Shown piece by piece: positions 17,446 to 26,517 of a stretch of 37,056 nucleotides of DNA. Source of the stretch: Phycisphaerales bacterium (GTDB taxonomy: Bacteria; Planctomycetota; Phycisphaerae; Phycisphaerales; UBA1924); the NCBI GenBank assembly GCA_020845755.1, contig JADLFE010000042.1, positions 1 through 37,056 of the forward strand. Reading direction: 5' to 3'. The position numbers were made by a program, and so were the translations under genes. Numbering within the stretch: the first letter of the stretch is position 1; each line of letters starts with the position of its first letter. Under the pieces are notes generated by a model that saw only the letters and a program-made list of their open reading frames with translations, was not told where the DNA came from and searched no databases.

Positions 17446-18960
17446 ATGCGCTCTGCGAAGATCGTGAGCGAGGGAATCACGTTCGACGATGTGCTCCTGA
17501 TTCCGCTCCGCTCGGGCGTGATGCCCGCCGACGCCGACACCACCACGCGCCTCACCCGCTCCATCCGCCTCAACATCCCCCTCATCTCCGCGCCCATGGA
17601 CACCGTCACCGAGTCCGCGCTGGCGATCGCGCTGGCGCAGGAGGGCGGCATCGGCATCATCCACAAGAACCTCTCCATCGAGGCCCAGGCACGCGAGGTC
17701 TCCAAGGTCAAACGCTCCGCCAACGGCGTGATCTCCGACCCCATCACCCTCGGGCCCACCGACACCGTCGCCCGCGCCAAGGAACTGATGCGCCAGCACA
17801 ACGTCTCGGGCTTCCCCATCACCGAGGGCGGCTCACAGACCCTGCGCGACAAGAGCAAGGTGCTCGGTATCCTCACCCGGCGCGATCTCAAGTTCGTCGA
17901 GAATCCCAGCGTCACGATCGCCAGCGTGATGACCAGCAAGGGTCTGGTCACCGCGCCCGCGGATACCACGCTCAGCCAGGCCGAGGGAATCCTCAACAAG
18001 CACAAGGTCGAGAAGTTGCTTCTGGTCGACGCGAACATGAATCTCGCGGGCATGATCACGATGCGCGACATCGAGCGGCTCAGCAGTTTTCCGCGTGCGT
18101 GCACCGACGCGCGAGGGCGGCTGCGTTGCGGGGCGGCCGTGGGCGTTGAGCAGTACGACCGCGTCGAGGCGCTGCTCGCGGCCGAGGTCGATGTCATCAC
18201 GGTCGATACGGCGCACGGGCACAGCGAGAACGTGCTCCGCACGGTGAAGGCGATCAAGGATCGCTACAAGGTCGAGGTGATCGCGGGCAACATCGCGACC
18301 GCTGAGGCCGCGATCGACCTGGCCCGCGCCGGCGCCGACGCGGTGAAGGTGGGAATCGGTCCGGGCTCGATCTGCACGACGCGCGTCGTGACCGGCGTGG
18401 GCATGCCGCAGATCTCGGCCGTCATGAACGCCGCCGAGGGGCTCGCGTCGATCGGCTCGGACATCCCCGTGATCGCCGACGGCGGGATCCGCCACTCGGG
18501 CGACATCCCGAAGGCGATCGCCGCGGGCGCGGAGTCCGTGATGATGGGCTCGCTCTTTGCGGGTCTCGATGAATCGCCTGGCGAACTGGTGATCTCGGGC
18601 GGTCGCCGCTACAAGACCTATCGCGGCATGGGGTCGGAGGGCGCGATGAACGCCGGCAGCGCCGATCGCTATCGCCAGGCCGACAAGGTCGGCGCCGACG
18701 GCAAGCCCGTGATGAAGTTCGTGCCCGAGGGCGTCGAGGGGCTCGTTCCCTACCGCGGCAGCCTCGCGGAGTTTGTGTACCAACTGGTGGGCGGCCTGCG
18801 TTCATCGATGGGCTATTGCGGCTGCAAGAACATCGGAGATCTGCGCCAGCGCACGAAGTTCTGTCGCGTCACCGGCGCGACCGTGGTCGAGAACCATCCG
18901 CACGACATCAAGATCACCAAGGAAGCGCCGAACTACATGTCGGATTCGGCGCGCGGGTGA
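17446..18960 (+). CDS. guaB: Inosine-5'-monophosphate dehydrogenase
   Basis: Converts IMP to XMP with NAD+, the first committed step of GMP synthesis, in the cytoplasm. The 504-residue protein starts [20 protein letters not shown]. It has a tandem CBS (Bateman) module at ~93-210 and the catalytic loop [17 protein letters not shown] with Cys310, then the flap and loops around GMGSEGAMN and [15 protein letters not shown]. The length fits the family. Earlier in-frame starts exist at 17338 and 17434, but GGAG at 17436-17439 lies 6 nt before the ATG at 17446, and the protein homology begins there. The gene stands alone, followed by a hairpin that it shares with the convergent gene. Confidence 0.97.
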   Translation: MRSAKIVSEGITFDDVLLIPLRSGVMPADADTTTRLTRSIRLNIPLISAPMDTVTESALAIALAQEGGIGIIHKNLSIEAQAREVSKVKRSANGVISDPITLGPTDTVARAKELMRQHNVSGFPITEGGSQTLRDKSKVLGILTRRDLKFVENPSVTIASVMTSKGLVTAPADTTLSQAEGILNKHKVEKLLLVDANMNLAGMITMRDIERLSSFPRACTDARGRLRCGAAVGVEQYDRVEALLAAEVDVITVDTAHGHSENVLRTVKAIKDRYKVEVIAGNIATAEAAIDLARAGADAVKVGIGPGSICTTRVVTGVGMPQISAVMNAAEGLASIGSDIPVIADGGIRHSGDIPKAIAAGAESVMMGSLFAGLDESPGELVISGGRRYKTYRGMGSEGAMNAGSADRYRQADKVGADGKPVMKFVPEGVEGLVPYRGSLAEFVYQLVGGLRSSMGYCGCKNIGDLRQRTKFCRVTGATVVENHPHDIKITKEAPNYMSDSARG

Positions 18961-19017
18961 GCGAGCACGAGCGAGCAGTGCCAGGCGCGTCGAGCGCTGG
19001 TGCGGTGCGGAAGCACA

Positions 19018-19044
19018 CACGCCGGTCTTGCGGGGACCGGCGTG
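19018..19044. terminator. Hairpin between convergent guaB and the GAF-protein gene
   Basis: A 10-bp perfect stem, CACGCCGGTC paired with GACCGGCGTG, and a 7-nt loop TTGCGGG. It lies between two converging genes and could end both transcripts. There is no T-tract on either side, so the mechanism is uncertain. Confidence 0.5.
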
Positions 19045-19078
19045 CGCATCTCGCTCTCGTCGTTTGGGGCGGCGCGTG

Positions 19079-20206
19079 TTACGCCGCCAGGTCGATGTCG
19101 GGCCCGGCGTCGGGCTCGTCGAAGAGCCCTGACTTGCCCCACTGGCTCTTGGGCAGGTGGCGGTGGTGGATGGAGACGACACGCGCGACCTGTCGGGTGA
19201 AGAGATCGGCGAGGGTCGTGAGGGTACGGCGCAGTTCGCTGGAGAACGGCGTGCGCTGATCGCGGTAGAACACCATGACGCCGAGGCATTCGCCCTCGTG
19301 GCGGCAGGAGAGGGCCACCATTTCGGCGTTCCCGACCCAGTCCATGCTGTCGCCGAAGGCGCGGACGATTTCGTCGAGCCCGCGATAGGCGACGAGGGCC
19401 GAGGTGCGCTCGACTTTGGGCGCGACGACGCCGGCCATGGATTCGAGGAGGACTTCGGCGGAGTCTTTGGGACCGTCGTAGTTGACGTAGGCGCCGAGGC
19501 TGAAGTCGCCGCTGGTGGCGGGGAGGAAGATGGCGGCGTTGGTGGGGCCGGTCTTGGTGAGGATGTACTGGAGCGCGGCGCGGAGGAGGCTTTCGATGTC
19601 GAGTTCGGCGCGGATGATCGACTGGAACTCACTGACCATGGTGGAGGAGGCGAGGGTATCGGAGAGGTCGTTGTAGGCGCCGGCGAGTTCCTGGCGCCGT
19701 GTCTGGTCTTCGTCGAGTTTCTTGCCGCTCAGTTTCTTGCAGAGTCGGCGGAGGCGGTCGACGCGTTTCTCGCGGGCGCGCATGAGTTTGGCGCGATCGA
19801 GCGTCGCGGCGAGACGGTGGACGAGGTCGTTGCCTTCGGCGCGGAGCGAGATCATGTCCGCGGCGCCGCTCTGCATCGCATGAACGGCGTCGTCGAGGCA
19901 TGGATCGTCCATCTCGAGCACGACGGCGGTGGCGGGGAAGGCGTCGGAGATCTCCTTGGCGAACTCGTATGCGTCGCAGTCGGGAAGATCGATGTTGACG
20001 ATCAGGAGGTCAAACTCATGACGCGTCAGGACACGGCGGGCTTCGCCGGCGGAAGAGGCAAAGACGTTGGCGTCGGTGCGATCGTGGAGATACGCGGCCG
20101 CCAGGTCCTTGAGGACGCGCGAGGCGGTGACGATGAGGACGCGCGCATCGAGGCGGTTATAGCGCCCCTGGGCGTCATTTGGACTGTTCTCCGGCGTGCG
20201 ACTCAT
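19079..20206 (-). CDS. Degenerate receiver (pseudo-REC) plus GAF domain protein
   Basis: A 375-residue cytoplasmic protein. Residues ~20-140 fold like a response-regulator receiver (ARVLIVTAS, FDLLIVNIDLPDCDAYEF), but the acidic pair is replaced by Thr27-Ala28. Asn71 sits where the phospho-acceptor aspartate is expected, and the KP motif is missing, so it should not be phosphorylated in the usual way. A basic helical linker (~138-195) leads into a GAF domain (~200-340; LLRAALQYILTKTGPTNAAIFL). No kinase or output domain follows, and the tail is acidic (DEPDAGPDIDLAA). The next gene upstream on the same strand is an HTH-receiver protein, 280 bp away. The role is unknown; a ligand-sensing scaffold in a regulatory pathway is plausible. 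Confidence 0.8.
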   Translation of the reverse strand: MSRTPENSPNDAQGRYNRLDARVLIVTASRVLKDLAAAYLHDRTDANVFASSAGEARRVLTRHEFDLLIVNIDLPDCDAYEFAKEISDAFPATAVVLEMDDPCLDDAVHAMQSGAADMISLRAEGNDLVHRLAATLDRAKLMRAREKRVDRLRRLCKKLSGKKLDEDQTRRQELAGAYNDLSDTLASSTMVSEFQSIIRAELDIESLLRAALQYILTKTGPTNAAIFLPATSGDFSLGAYVNYDGPKDSAEVLLESMAGVVAPKVERTSALVAYRGLDEIVRAFGDSMDWVGNAEMVALSCRHEGECLGVMVFYRDQRTPFSSELRRTLTTLADLFTRQVARVVSIHHRHLPKSQWGKSGLFDEPDAGPDIDLAA

Positions 20207-20486
20207 CCGTGCGTCCCCGGGAATCCTCGGCGCGGCGGTCCATCGCCTTGCCTTACCCAGATCGTCGGCGATTCATCCCACCCAGATAAGTCCGGCTTTG
20301 AGTTTCCGGATGAGGCAAGAAGTGTGGCAACCGACATTCGGGATTCGGCGCTCAGACGACCAAACAAGGAAGATCACCACGTCGGCACGGGAGCGTGGTG
20401 TCGGGCGAAAGTCAGCCGTGGGGTATGAGAGAAGGCGCGCAGCACTGCGGGGGCGGGGCGAGCGCACGTTCCAAGGTGGAGCGTGA

Positions 20487-21122
20487 TCAGGACGCGGTGC
20501 GTGAGTGGTGGTTGCGGCCTGATTCGGTGTCGGCATCGAGCCCGAGCATGGGGATAAGGCGAGAAAGCAGGGCGTCGCCGGTGAACGGCTTGGAGAGCAC
20601 GCCGTCGACGCCGGCATCGATGGCGCGATCGGCGGTGGCCGGTCCGCGGCAGACGATGAGGCGGATGTCCTTGAGGGCCGCGTCGGTGCGGAGGCGTCGG
20701 CAGAGGGCGGGCGCGTCGATCCACGAAAGGCCTAAATCAACGACGATGGCGTGCGGGCGGAAGGCCATGGTGATTAGGCCGGCGTCATAGGCGTCGGAGC
20801 AAAGGCGGAGGTCAAAGCGGCCGTCACGCTCGAAGGCCAGGCGCGCGGTGCTGATGGTGTCGGCGTGGTCGTCGATGAGGAGGATGCGCTGGCGATCGCC
20901 TTCGAGTGACTCTGTGGAGATGCCGTTCTGACGCATGAAGCGGAGGAGTTCTTCGCGCGGGATACGGCGGAATTTGCTCCCGGGAACGCGAAAGCCCTCG
21001 AGGCGACCGGCGTCAAAGCAGCGGATGATCGTCTGCTGGCTCACCTTGCAGACGAGCGCGGCTTCGCCGGTCGTGAAGATCTTCTTGCCGGTCCACGGGT
21101 TAGTCGCACCATTGGTTTCCAT
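20487..21122 (-). CDS. Excisionase/MerR-type HTH plus receiver domain regulator
   Basis: A 211-residue DNA-binding response regulator with reversed domain order. The N-terminal HTH of the excisionase type is at ~13-66 (FTTGEAALVCKVSQQTIIRC...). A receiver domain follows at ~79-195 with the acidic pair Asp84-Asp85, phospho-acceptor Asp129 (IVVDLGLSW) and Lys178 in LSKPF, all intact. The switch Thr/Ser position appears to be Cys158. The frame stays open to 21311, but the ATG at 21122 fits the HTH start better and the extra stretch has no domain sense. No partner histidine kinase is encoded nearby. The intact receiver contrasts with the degenerate one encoded next door. Confidence 0.85.
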   Translation of the reverse strand: METNGATNPWTGKKIFTTGEAALVCKVSQQTIIRCFDAGRLEGFRVPGSKFRRIPREELLRFMRQNGISTESLEGDRQRILLIDDHADTISTARLAFERDGRFDLRLCSDAYDAGLITMAFRPHAIVVDLGLSWIDAPALCRRLRTDAALKDIRLIVCRGPATADRAIDAGVDGVLSKPFTGDALLSRLIPMLGLDADTESGRNHHSRTAS

Positions 21123-21254
21123 CTGCTTCGTCCCCGAATCGTCCCCAGCAAACACCCGGCTGGGTAGACGGAAGTACGTTGCGAATCTCTGCTCGGCTCC
21201 CCGAGAAGGCCCCTCAGGGCCGATTCTGCGCGATTCTGCCTGCCCCGATCGGTC

Positions 21255-21280
21255 TTTATACCCTATCAAAAAGTGTACAA
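21255..21280 (-). promoter_or_regulatory. Possible promoter upstream of the HTH-receiver gene
   Basis: An AT-rich patch in GC-rich surroundings. The minus strand reads TTGTAC (plus 21275-21280), 14 nt, then TATAAA (plus 21255-21260), about 130 nt before the gene start at 21122. The -10 is good but the spacer is short, so this is tentative. Confidence 0.25.
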
Positions 21281-21341
21281 GCGCCCGAAAACCACCCAGT
21301 TTGCGGGGCACTCCGTTAGTAGAAAGACAGAGTTTCCCCAG

Positions 21342-22055
21342 TCATGCGCCGGTACGCGGTGGATGTAGTTTTCTCCACTTTGTGACAGCCTCGGGTTCAC
21401 GGGGATAAAGCGGGCAGAGAGTGTCAGGCGTTATCGGACTAATGCCGATAGAGGCGGCGAGGCAGGCGCGGGGCTCGAGGACTAAGGGGGCAAGAGGCAG
21501 ACCGCGGCAGAGGGTGGCGGCCTTCATGGCATCGGGGAAGAAGCGGTCGGCGAGCAGGACATCGGCGGGGAGGTCGGCGATATCGGGGGCGGACATCAAG
21601 CGCCCGGGTGGGGACGCAGCGGCGGGCGAGGCGAGGTCAAAGGCGGTGATGAACGCGGTCTGGTCCTTGGATGAGAGGGCGACCGCGACCCGGCGTGATC
21701 GATCGGCGAAGGCGGCGAGCGCGACCAGGGCGCTGGGCACGGGGATGCACGTGGCGCCGGTGGCCATGGCGAGCATCTTGGCGGTGGCGGCGGCGATGCG
21801 GAGGGCGGTGTAGCCGCCGGGCCCGATGCTGATGGCGATGGAATCGAGATCGCGTGGCGCGAGGTTGTTTCGAGCGAAGACGCGCGCGATGGCGGGGAGG
21901 AGGTCGTCGTCGGCGCCGGGGCGTGTGTCGATGGGCTCGGAGTCGATGGTGCGGAGCGTGCCGGAATCGAGCGAGCCGATCGCGACTCCAGGCGCGGGGA
22001 GACCCGTGTCGTGGGCGGAGGGATTGCTGGTCTCGATGGCCAGGCGGACGCGCAT
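21342..22055 (-). CDS. tsaB: tRNA threonylcarbamoyladenosine biosynthesis protein TsaB
   Basis: A 237-residue ASKHA-fold protein, the inactive paralogue that pairs with TsaD to form t6A at position 37 of ANN-decoding tRNAs. The N-terminus RLAIETSNPSA and the central SIAISIGPGGYTALRIAAAT (residues ~71-90) are the TsaB signature, followed by the usual ALVALAAFA helix. The length is normal for the family. It lies 45 nt downstream of the nucleosidase gene on the same strand and may be co-transcribed with it; the two functions are unrelated. tsaD and tsaE are not in the window. Confidence 0.9.
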   Translation of the reverse strand: MRVRLAIETSNPSAHDTGLPAPGVAIGSLDSGTLRTIDSEPIDTRPGADDDLLPAIARVFARNNLAPRDLDSIAISIGPGGYTALRIAAATAKMLAMATGATCIPVPSALVALAAFADRSRRVAVALSSKDQTAFITAFDLASPAAASPPGRLMSAPDIADLPADVLLADRFFPDAMKAATLCRGLPLAPLVLEPRACLAASIGISPITPDTLCPLYPREPEAVTKWRKLHPPRTGA

Positions 22056-22100
22056 GAGGAGAGGCTACGCAGGTCAACCGCCATGCGGCGGAGAGTGGAA

Positions 22101-22844
22101 TCAGAGCGCCCGCGCCCAGCGTCCCACGATGCCCGCGGTGTAGGCCGACGCCAGGCCCGCGATGAACGACGCGACGCACGCCTCGACGTGATGGTCGGCG
22201 CTGTCGCTGATCGTCCGCACGCAGGCGAAGGGGACGGCGTGCTCGAAACAGACCTGCGCGACGGCGGCCCCTTCCATCTCGACGCAGAGCGCGTCGGGAA
22301 CAGCGGCGTTGATGGCCAGGCGCGCGTCGTGGGACGCGATCACACGGTCGCCGGTCGCGATGACGCCGCGGTGCAGCGTGTTGGATTGAGAACGGCCGGT
22401 GAGGTTCTCCCACGCGCGGGGCGATTCGTCGCGGAGGAAGTCACGGGAGGCGAGCGCGAGATCGTCCGACATCGTGGCGTCGGTGGGGAGGCGCTCGATC
22501 TCGAGCAGGGGGACGACGCGCGGCGGGAAGAAGGGGGATGCGTCGAGGTCGTGCTGCACCAGTTCGGTCGCGATGACGACGTCGCCGATCGAGACTTCGG
22601 GGCGGAGCGAGCCCGCCACGCCGCTGAAGACGAGGCGATCCACGCCGTGGGCGACGATGAGTTCGGTGGCGGTGGAGGCGGCGGCGACCTTGCCCCAGCG
22701 TGAGAAGACGACGACGATCGGCACGCCGTGGCAGGACGCATGGATGAAGCGGCGGCCGGCGCGTTGGTGGACGCTCGGGCTGTCGAGGCGGGCGACGAGG
22801 GCGTCGGCCTCCTGGGGCATGGCGCTCATGAGGCCGATGGTCAT
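22101..22844 (-). CDS. mtnN: 5'-methylthioadenosine/S-adenosylhomocysteine nucleosidase
   Basis: A 247-residue phosphorylase-superfamily nucleosidase that cleaves adenine from methylthioadenosine and S-adenosylhomocysteine. It starts MTIGLMSAMPQEADAL, and the family motifs are clear: SRWGKVAAA, FSGVAGSLRPEVSIGDVVIA, TELVQHDLDASPF, VEMEGAAVAQVC (~195-206, ribose-binding Glu) and RTISDSAD with the catalytic aspartate. The ATG at 22844 is chosen because the family start motif begins here; the longer frame adds nothing recognisable. Related futalosine hydrolases (MqnB) share the fold, but the QHD-LDAS and VEMEGAA patterns favour MtnN. It is divergent from rsmD with 83 bp between. Confidence 0.88.
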   Translation of the reverse strand: MTIGLMSAMPQEADALVARLDSPSVHQRAGRRFIHASCHGVPIVVVFSRWGKVAAASTATELIVAHGVDRLVFSGVAGSLRPEVSIGDVVIATELVQHDLDASPFFPPRVVPLLEIERLPTDATMSDDLALASRDFLRDESPRAWENLTGRSQSNTLHRGVIATGDRVIASHDARLAINAAVPDALCVEMEGAAVAQVCFEHAVPFACVRTISDSADHHVEACVASFIAGLASAYTAGIVGRWARAL

Positions 22845-22927
22845 GGGGGAGTGTAGCGGAACACGCCCGACGCCCGTGAGGGGGAGAGCGGCGGCGCTTG
22901 ATCGTTGGCGCGGAACTACGATCACTC

Positions 22928-23791
22928 ATGCGCATCATCGCGGGAGATTTCCGTTCTCGAAAACTCCATTCACCGCCGGAGGACGTGCAGACACGCCCGA
23001 TCCCCGACCGCGTGAAGGAGTCGATCTTCTCCATTCTCCGCGGGCACACACCGGGCGGCGTCTTCTTCGACGCCTTCGCCGGTACCGGCGCGATCGGCCT
23101 GGAAGCGCTCTCGCGCGGCGCCAAGTCCTGCGTTTTCGTCGAGCAGGATCGGCGCATGGCCAAGGTGCTCGAGCGCAATATCGCCGAACTCGAAGTGGTG
23201 GATCGCACCGAGGTGGTGGTGGGGGACGCGCTGGGTGTCGGCGCACTGGCACGCTGCCCACGCCCCGTCACGATCGCGTTCCTCGATCCACCCTACGCGG
23301 TCATGCACGAGAAACTCGGCGTCGCGCGCGTGCTGGCCCAGGTCGGCGCACTGGCCGAGCGATTGAGCGACGACGGCTTCGTGCTGTTGCGCACGCCCTG
23401 GCCGCTGTTTTACGAACTCGACGAGGAGACGCAGAAGGGCGAGCCGGAATCGAGCGGTCGCAAGGGCAAGAAGGGCGCGGAGCGGCGCACACCTTCGCGT
23501 CCGGGTTCACGCTCGGATTCCGCGGGTTCGCGCGCCCGCCATCGCGACAAGCGAGCGGGCAACGACTGGACCGAGGTCTGGTCGATCGAAGACGGCGAAC
23601 TTGATGACGAGGCTATCGAAGAGATCCAGGGCGAGGCAGACGAAGAGACCCGCGAGCCCAAGAGCGAGGCGTCGAAAGCGCCGCGCGTGAAGGTGGAACT
23701 GGTCGTGCCCGGCACGCTCGGGCCCGAGACGCACGTTTATGGCAGCATGGCGGTGCACTTCTACGCGAGAAAGAAGGAGCATCTCGGCTGA
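22928..23791 (+). CDS. rsmD: 16S rRNA (guanine-N2) methyltransferase RsmD-like, with charged insertion
   Basis: Methylates G966 of 16S rRNA (E. coli numbering) using SAM. The start MRIIAGDFRSRKL, the sequence TRPIPDRVKESIFSIL, the SAM motif FFDAFAGTGAIGLEALSRGA (~46-65) and the catalytic LDPPY (119-123) are all textbook RsmD. The family is usually ~190-200 residues, but this protein has 287. About 90 residues (~164-252) lie between the strand after DPPY and the final strand (VYGSMAVHFYARKK). They are rich in Lys/Arg/Ser first and Glu/Asp later, and look disordered. All catalytic parts are intact. The ATG at 22928 matches the family start; the upstream in-frame ATG at 22898 is disfavoured. Confidence 0.9.
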   Translation: MRIIAGDFRSRKLHSPPEDVQTRPIPDRVKESIFSILRGHTPGGVFFDAFAGTGAIGLEALSRGAKSCVFVEQDRRMAKVLERNIAELEVVDRTEVVVGDALGVGALARCPRPVTIAFLDPPYAVMHEKLGVARVLAQVGALAERLSDDGFVLLRTPWPLFYELDEETQKGEPESSGRKGKKGAERRTPSRPGSRSDSAGSRARHRDKRAGNDWTEVWSIEDGELDDEAIEEIQGEADEETREPKSEASKAPRVKVELVVPGTLGPETHVYGSMAVHFYARKKEHLG

Positions 23792-23846
23792 TGCGGCATC
23801 GAGGCGGAGCGGCGTCGGCGGCGCGGGCGTGCTGATCCCAAAACGC

Positions 23847-23878
23847 CGCACGGCACCGGGTCGCCCCGATGCCGTGCG
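23847..23878. terminator. Bidirectional hairpin between rsmD and the convergent membrane-protein gene
   Basis: The stem CGCACGGCA pairs with TGCCGTGCG and can extend by three pairs with one G-U. On the minus strand it is followed by GCGTTTTGGG, a short T-run that fits rho-independent termination of the gene ending at 23932. On the plus strand it is followed by CTCTCTCCC. Confidence 0.55.
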
Positions 23879-23931
23879 CTCTCTCCCTCGGAATCCTGCC
23901 GCGGCATGGGCCCGCGTTGGTTGCTGTTCGA

Positions 23932-24753
23932 TCACGCCGCCTCGTTGTCGCTCGCGTGTGCACGCGGTGCATGGTCCTGGTCCGCGCCTGGAGGCGCCGC
24001 GGCCTGAGCGCCCGGCGCAAACCGCGGCGTGGCGCCCGATGGCGACGAGGGGAGCCCGCGGATCCCGCCGAAACTGGCGGGGTTCATGCTGTCTGCCTCG
24101 CTCGATCCCTTGAAGACCGGGTGCAACCCGCCTTCCTTGTTCGCGACGTTCTGGATGAAGGTGGAGTGACACGGCTTGTCGTTGCGTGACGCGAGTTTGA
24201 GCGCGCTCAAGGCGGCCAGACCGATCCACAGGAGGTCATAGGGGCTGAGGCTGCGGACGAGCGCGACGACGGTGACGGCCTCGGCGTTGGCCTCCATCTC
24301 CTGGCGCACCTCGTTGGCGGCTTGCAGGCGGTATGCGTCGTGCTCGGTTTCCGACATCGTTCTCCAGCGTGCGGCGGCGCGGTCGATGGCGGCGGGGTCG
24401 AAGCCGCGCTCATCGTTCGGGCGTGCTTCGGCGTCGTTGCGTGCCATGAAGAAGACGGCGTCCTCGTCCGTGAAGTTGTCGCCGACGTCGGCGATCGCCT
24501 CGCTGGCGGCGAGCCGAGCCATGGTGATCTTTCCGACGCCGATGGCACCGACGGCGATGAGGCAGGCCAGGAGCCCGGTCAGGACGCCGCCGCGTTTCTC
24601 GATCGCGGCGCTGACCCCCAGGCCCGTGAGCACACCGACGAGGCACGCGACCCACCCGATCTCGTAGCCGGTGAAGTAGGTGACGCTCGTCCACAGGATG
24701 ACGCCGATGACGCCACCCGCGATCCCGCCCACCAACGCCCGAAAACCAAGCAT
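23932..24753 (-). CDS. Membrane protein of unknown function
   Basis: 273 residues. The start MLGFRALVGGIAGGVIGVIL at 24753 has GGAGG 7-8 nt upstream, so the longer open frame is rejected. Two or three hydrophobic segments lie in the first 80 residues (~5-28, ~31-50, ~57-78), and one more is at ~168-185 (PYDLLWIGLAALSALKLAS). Between them is a soluble part (~85-165) rich in charged residues. The C-terminal ~75 residues are Gly/Pro/Ala-rich and probably disordered. I do not recognise the family. It lies downstream of, and in the same direction as, an S41 protease gene but 180 bp from it, so the two may be separate units. Confidence 0.7.
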   Translation of the reverse strand: MLGFRALVGGIAGGVIGVILWTSVTYFTGYEIGWVACLVGVLTGLGVSAAIEKRGGVLTGLLACLIAVGAIGVGKITMARLAASEAIADVGDNFTDEDAVFFMARNDAEARPNDERGFDPAAIDRAAARWRTMSETEHDAYRLQAANEVRQEMEANAEAVTVVALVRSLSPYDLLWIGLAALSALKLASRNDKPCHSTFIQNVANKEGGLHPVFKGSSEADSMNPASFGGIRGLPSSPSGATPRFAPGAQAAAPPGADQDHAPRAHASDNEAA

Positions 24754-24933
24754 ACCCCGGCCTCCGTGAAGTGACTCTGGCGAGACAGAATCGGCGACGA
24801 GGCCTCGGGACGCGAACGCACGCCGATTCGCGCGGCGCGAGGGCGAACGTCCGCGTGTGCGAGAACGCAGGCGCGGAACAGACCCTCGCAACTAGCGGAC
24901 GTTGATCACGGTGCGCGGCGAGTGAAGGTCCGA

Positions 24934-26340
24934 TCAGTGGGGGGCGCCGTGGGCCTTGCCTTTCAGCCACGCGATGGCGGCGTCGAGGACAGGATCCTTC
25001 GACGGATGAGTGCCTGGCCAGGCGGCCGCGTGATCGGGCTCGATGCCGTGGTCCTCGATCTCCTTGCCGTCCGCCGTCAGGTCACGCCACGAGGGGAGGA
25101 AGAGCGTGACGCCATGCCCGAGTTCGTGCGGCTTGGGGTTTCCGGAACTTCCGCCTGTCGTGTCACCGAAGGTCTCGCGTTGTCCGGGCTTGCGCATCAT
25201 CAGGATGAACGATTCGTTCGAACTGACACACACCGGCCCGATCAGAATCGCGACGGGTCCGGTGTGCCGCCTGCCCGAGGGCTCAACCACGCGATCGAAC
25301 GGCCCGTCGTAGCCGTCCTTGGCCTCCGGGTTTCGGATGAGGCTCTTGGCATAGGTGAATTTTTCTTCCACGAATCGCGCCGCGATCATTCTGGCGAGCG
25401 CTTCGTCGCCGCCGCCGTTCATTCGAACATCCACGACCAGCGGCGTGGCGGGGTCGAGCGCATCGAGGAACTCAAACGCCGGCGCGAGCCAGTCGCCGTT
25501 CCGGCGCGCCCAATCGTCGAACGCGATGTACGCGATCCCGTCGGAAAGCCGCGCGGTGGTGACGCCCTCAAACTCATCCGCGTCCTTCAGGATCTTGGCA
25601 AGGCGCCGCGAGTCCGCGTTGGGAGTGGCGAATCCGTCGCGTACGCCGAGCGTGATGTCATTGACGCGAATCCACAGGTGCCAGTCGTGTGATGGGCGGA
25701 GCAGGTCGCGCACGCGCCGTGCGAACATCGACGGCGACGAGGCGGCCTCGAGCAGCGGTGTCGCGGTCGCGAGGTGCTGCTCAAAGTCCGCCGGGAGTTT
25801 GTCGAAGTGCGCGTAGCGTTCCAGCACCGCGCGACGGAGCGCGTCGATCATGGGCCTGGTGTCTTCCGGCTTGAGAGCCGCTGCCGGCGCTTCGCCCTCG
25901 CCGCGCGTCCTGAATGCGACCGGATACGGCACAACCGATTCGCCGCTCGCCGCGCGGAAGTTCAGCGCGTTGGGGCAGTTGATGCTGAAACTATAGAGCA
26001 TGGCGGGCTTGAGCGAGATCGGGAGCGCGAGCGTCCTCGCATCGATCCAGCGCAACTGGCCCGCCACGGGAAGCGCCGACGGGCCTCCGCCGCAGATCGA
26101 GCGGCCCTGCGGGCTCATGTCCTGATCAAACTTCACGCGGACTTCCGTGAGCGCCGGATCGACACCGACATCCGCGGTGTCGGGCACGACCTCGACGACG
26201 CGCGGCGGCTCGCCCAGCGCCGGCGCGGCGATTGCCGCGAGTCCGGCAAGAGCCACGATGGCCGCGTACGGCACCCGCCCGCCCGCGCGAAGTGATCCGC
26301 CGCACGCCTCACCTACATCCGACGATCGAGCGTTCAACAT
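24934..26340 (-). CDS. Exported S41-family peptidase with N-terminal Ig-like (Big_5/SbsA-type) domain
   Basis: 468 residues. The signal/anchor helix is at ~23-43 (AAIVALAGLAAIAAPALG). An Ig-like domain at ~46-145 begins PPRVVEVVPDTADVGVDP and has VRVKFDQDMSP, the usual SbsA-type pattern. A helical linker leads to an S41 (tail-specific protease-like) core at ~260-465, with VVDVRMNGGGDE (302-313) and GPVCVSSNESF (368-378), in which Ser374 is the likely nucleophile and Glu376 follows. No PDZ domain is evident. The ATG at 26340 is preferred because GGAGG lies 6 nt before it, while the ATG two codons earlier directly abuts that site. It probably acts on extracytoplasmic peptides or proteins. Confidence 0.83.
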   Translation of the reverse strand: MLNARSSDVGEACGGSLRAGGRVPYAAIVALAGLAAIAAPALGEPPRVVEVVPDTADVGVDPALTEVRVKFDQDMSPQGRSICGGGPSALPVAGQLRWIDARTLALPISLKPAMLYSFSINCPNALNFRAASGESVVPYPVAFRTRGEGEAPAAALKPEDTRPMIDALRRAVLERYAHFDKLPADFEQHLATATPLLEAASSPSMFARRVRDLLRPSHDWHLWIRVNDITLGVRDGFATPNADSRRLAKILKDADEFEGVTTARLSDGIAYIAFDDWARRNGDWLAPAFEFLDALDPATPLVVDVRMNGGGDEALARMIAARFVEEKFTYAKSLIRNPEAKDGYDGPFDRVVEPSGRRHTGPVAILIGPVCVSSNESFILMMRKPGQRETFGDTTGGSSGNPKPHELGHGVTLFLPSWRDLTADGKEIEDHGIEPDHAAAWPGTHPSKDPVLDAAIAWLKGKAHGAPH

Positions 26341-26517
26341 GTGCATCCTCCGAGCAACGACGGCGAATTCTTGTGCTTGCGATTGCGAGATTCCATCCAA
26401 ACGAGATCAACGGACCCAGATATCAAGTCTGGCGGCCTCGCGCGCGCCAAGTTGCGGATTCGAATGGGTACTCATGCGAGGAACCTTCGGCTATATTCCT
26501 GAGCGGAGGACCTTCCG

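Noticed and set aside
17331..18257. 308-codon minus-strand frame opposite guaB
   Set aside because: Lies fully antisense to highly conserved guaB and shows no family features.
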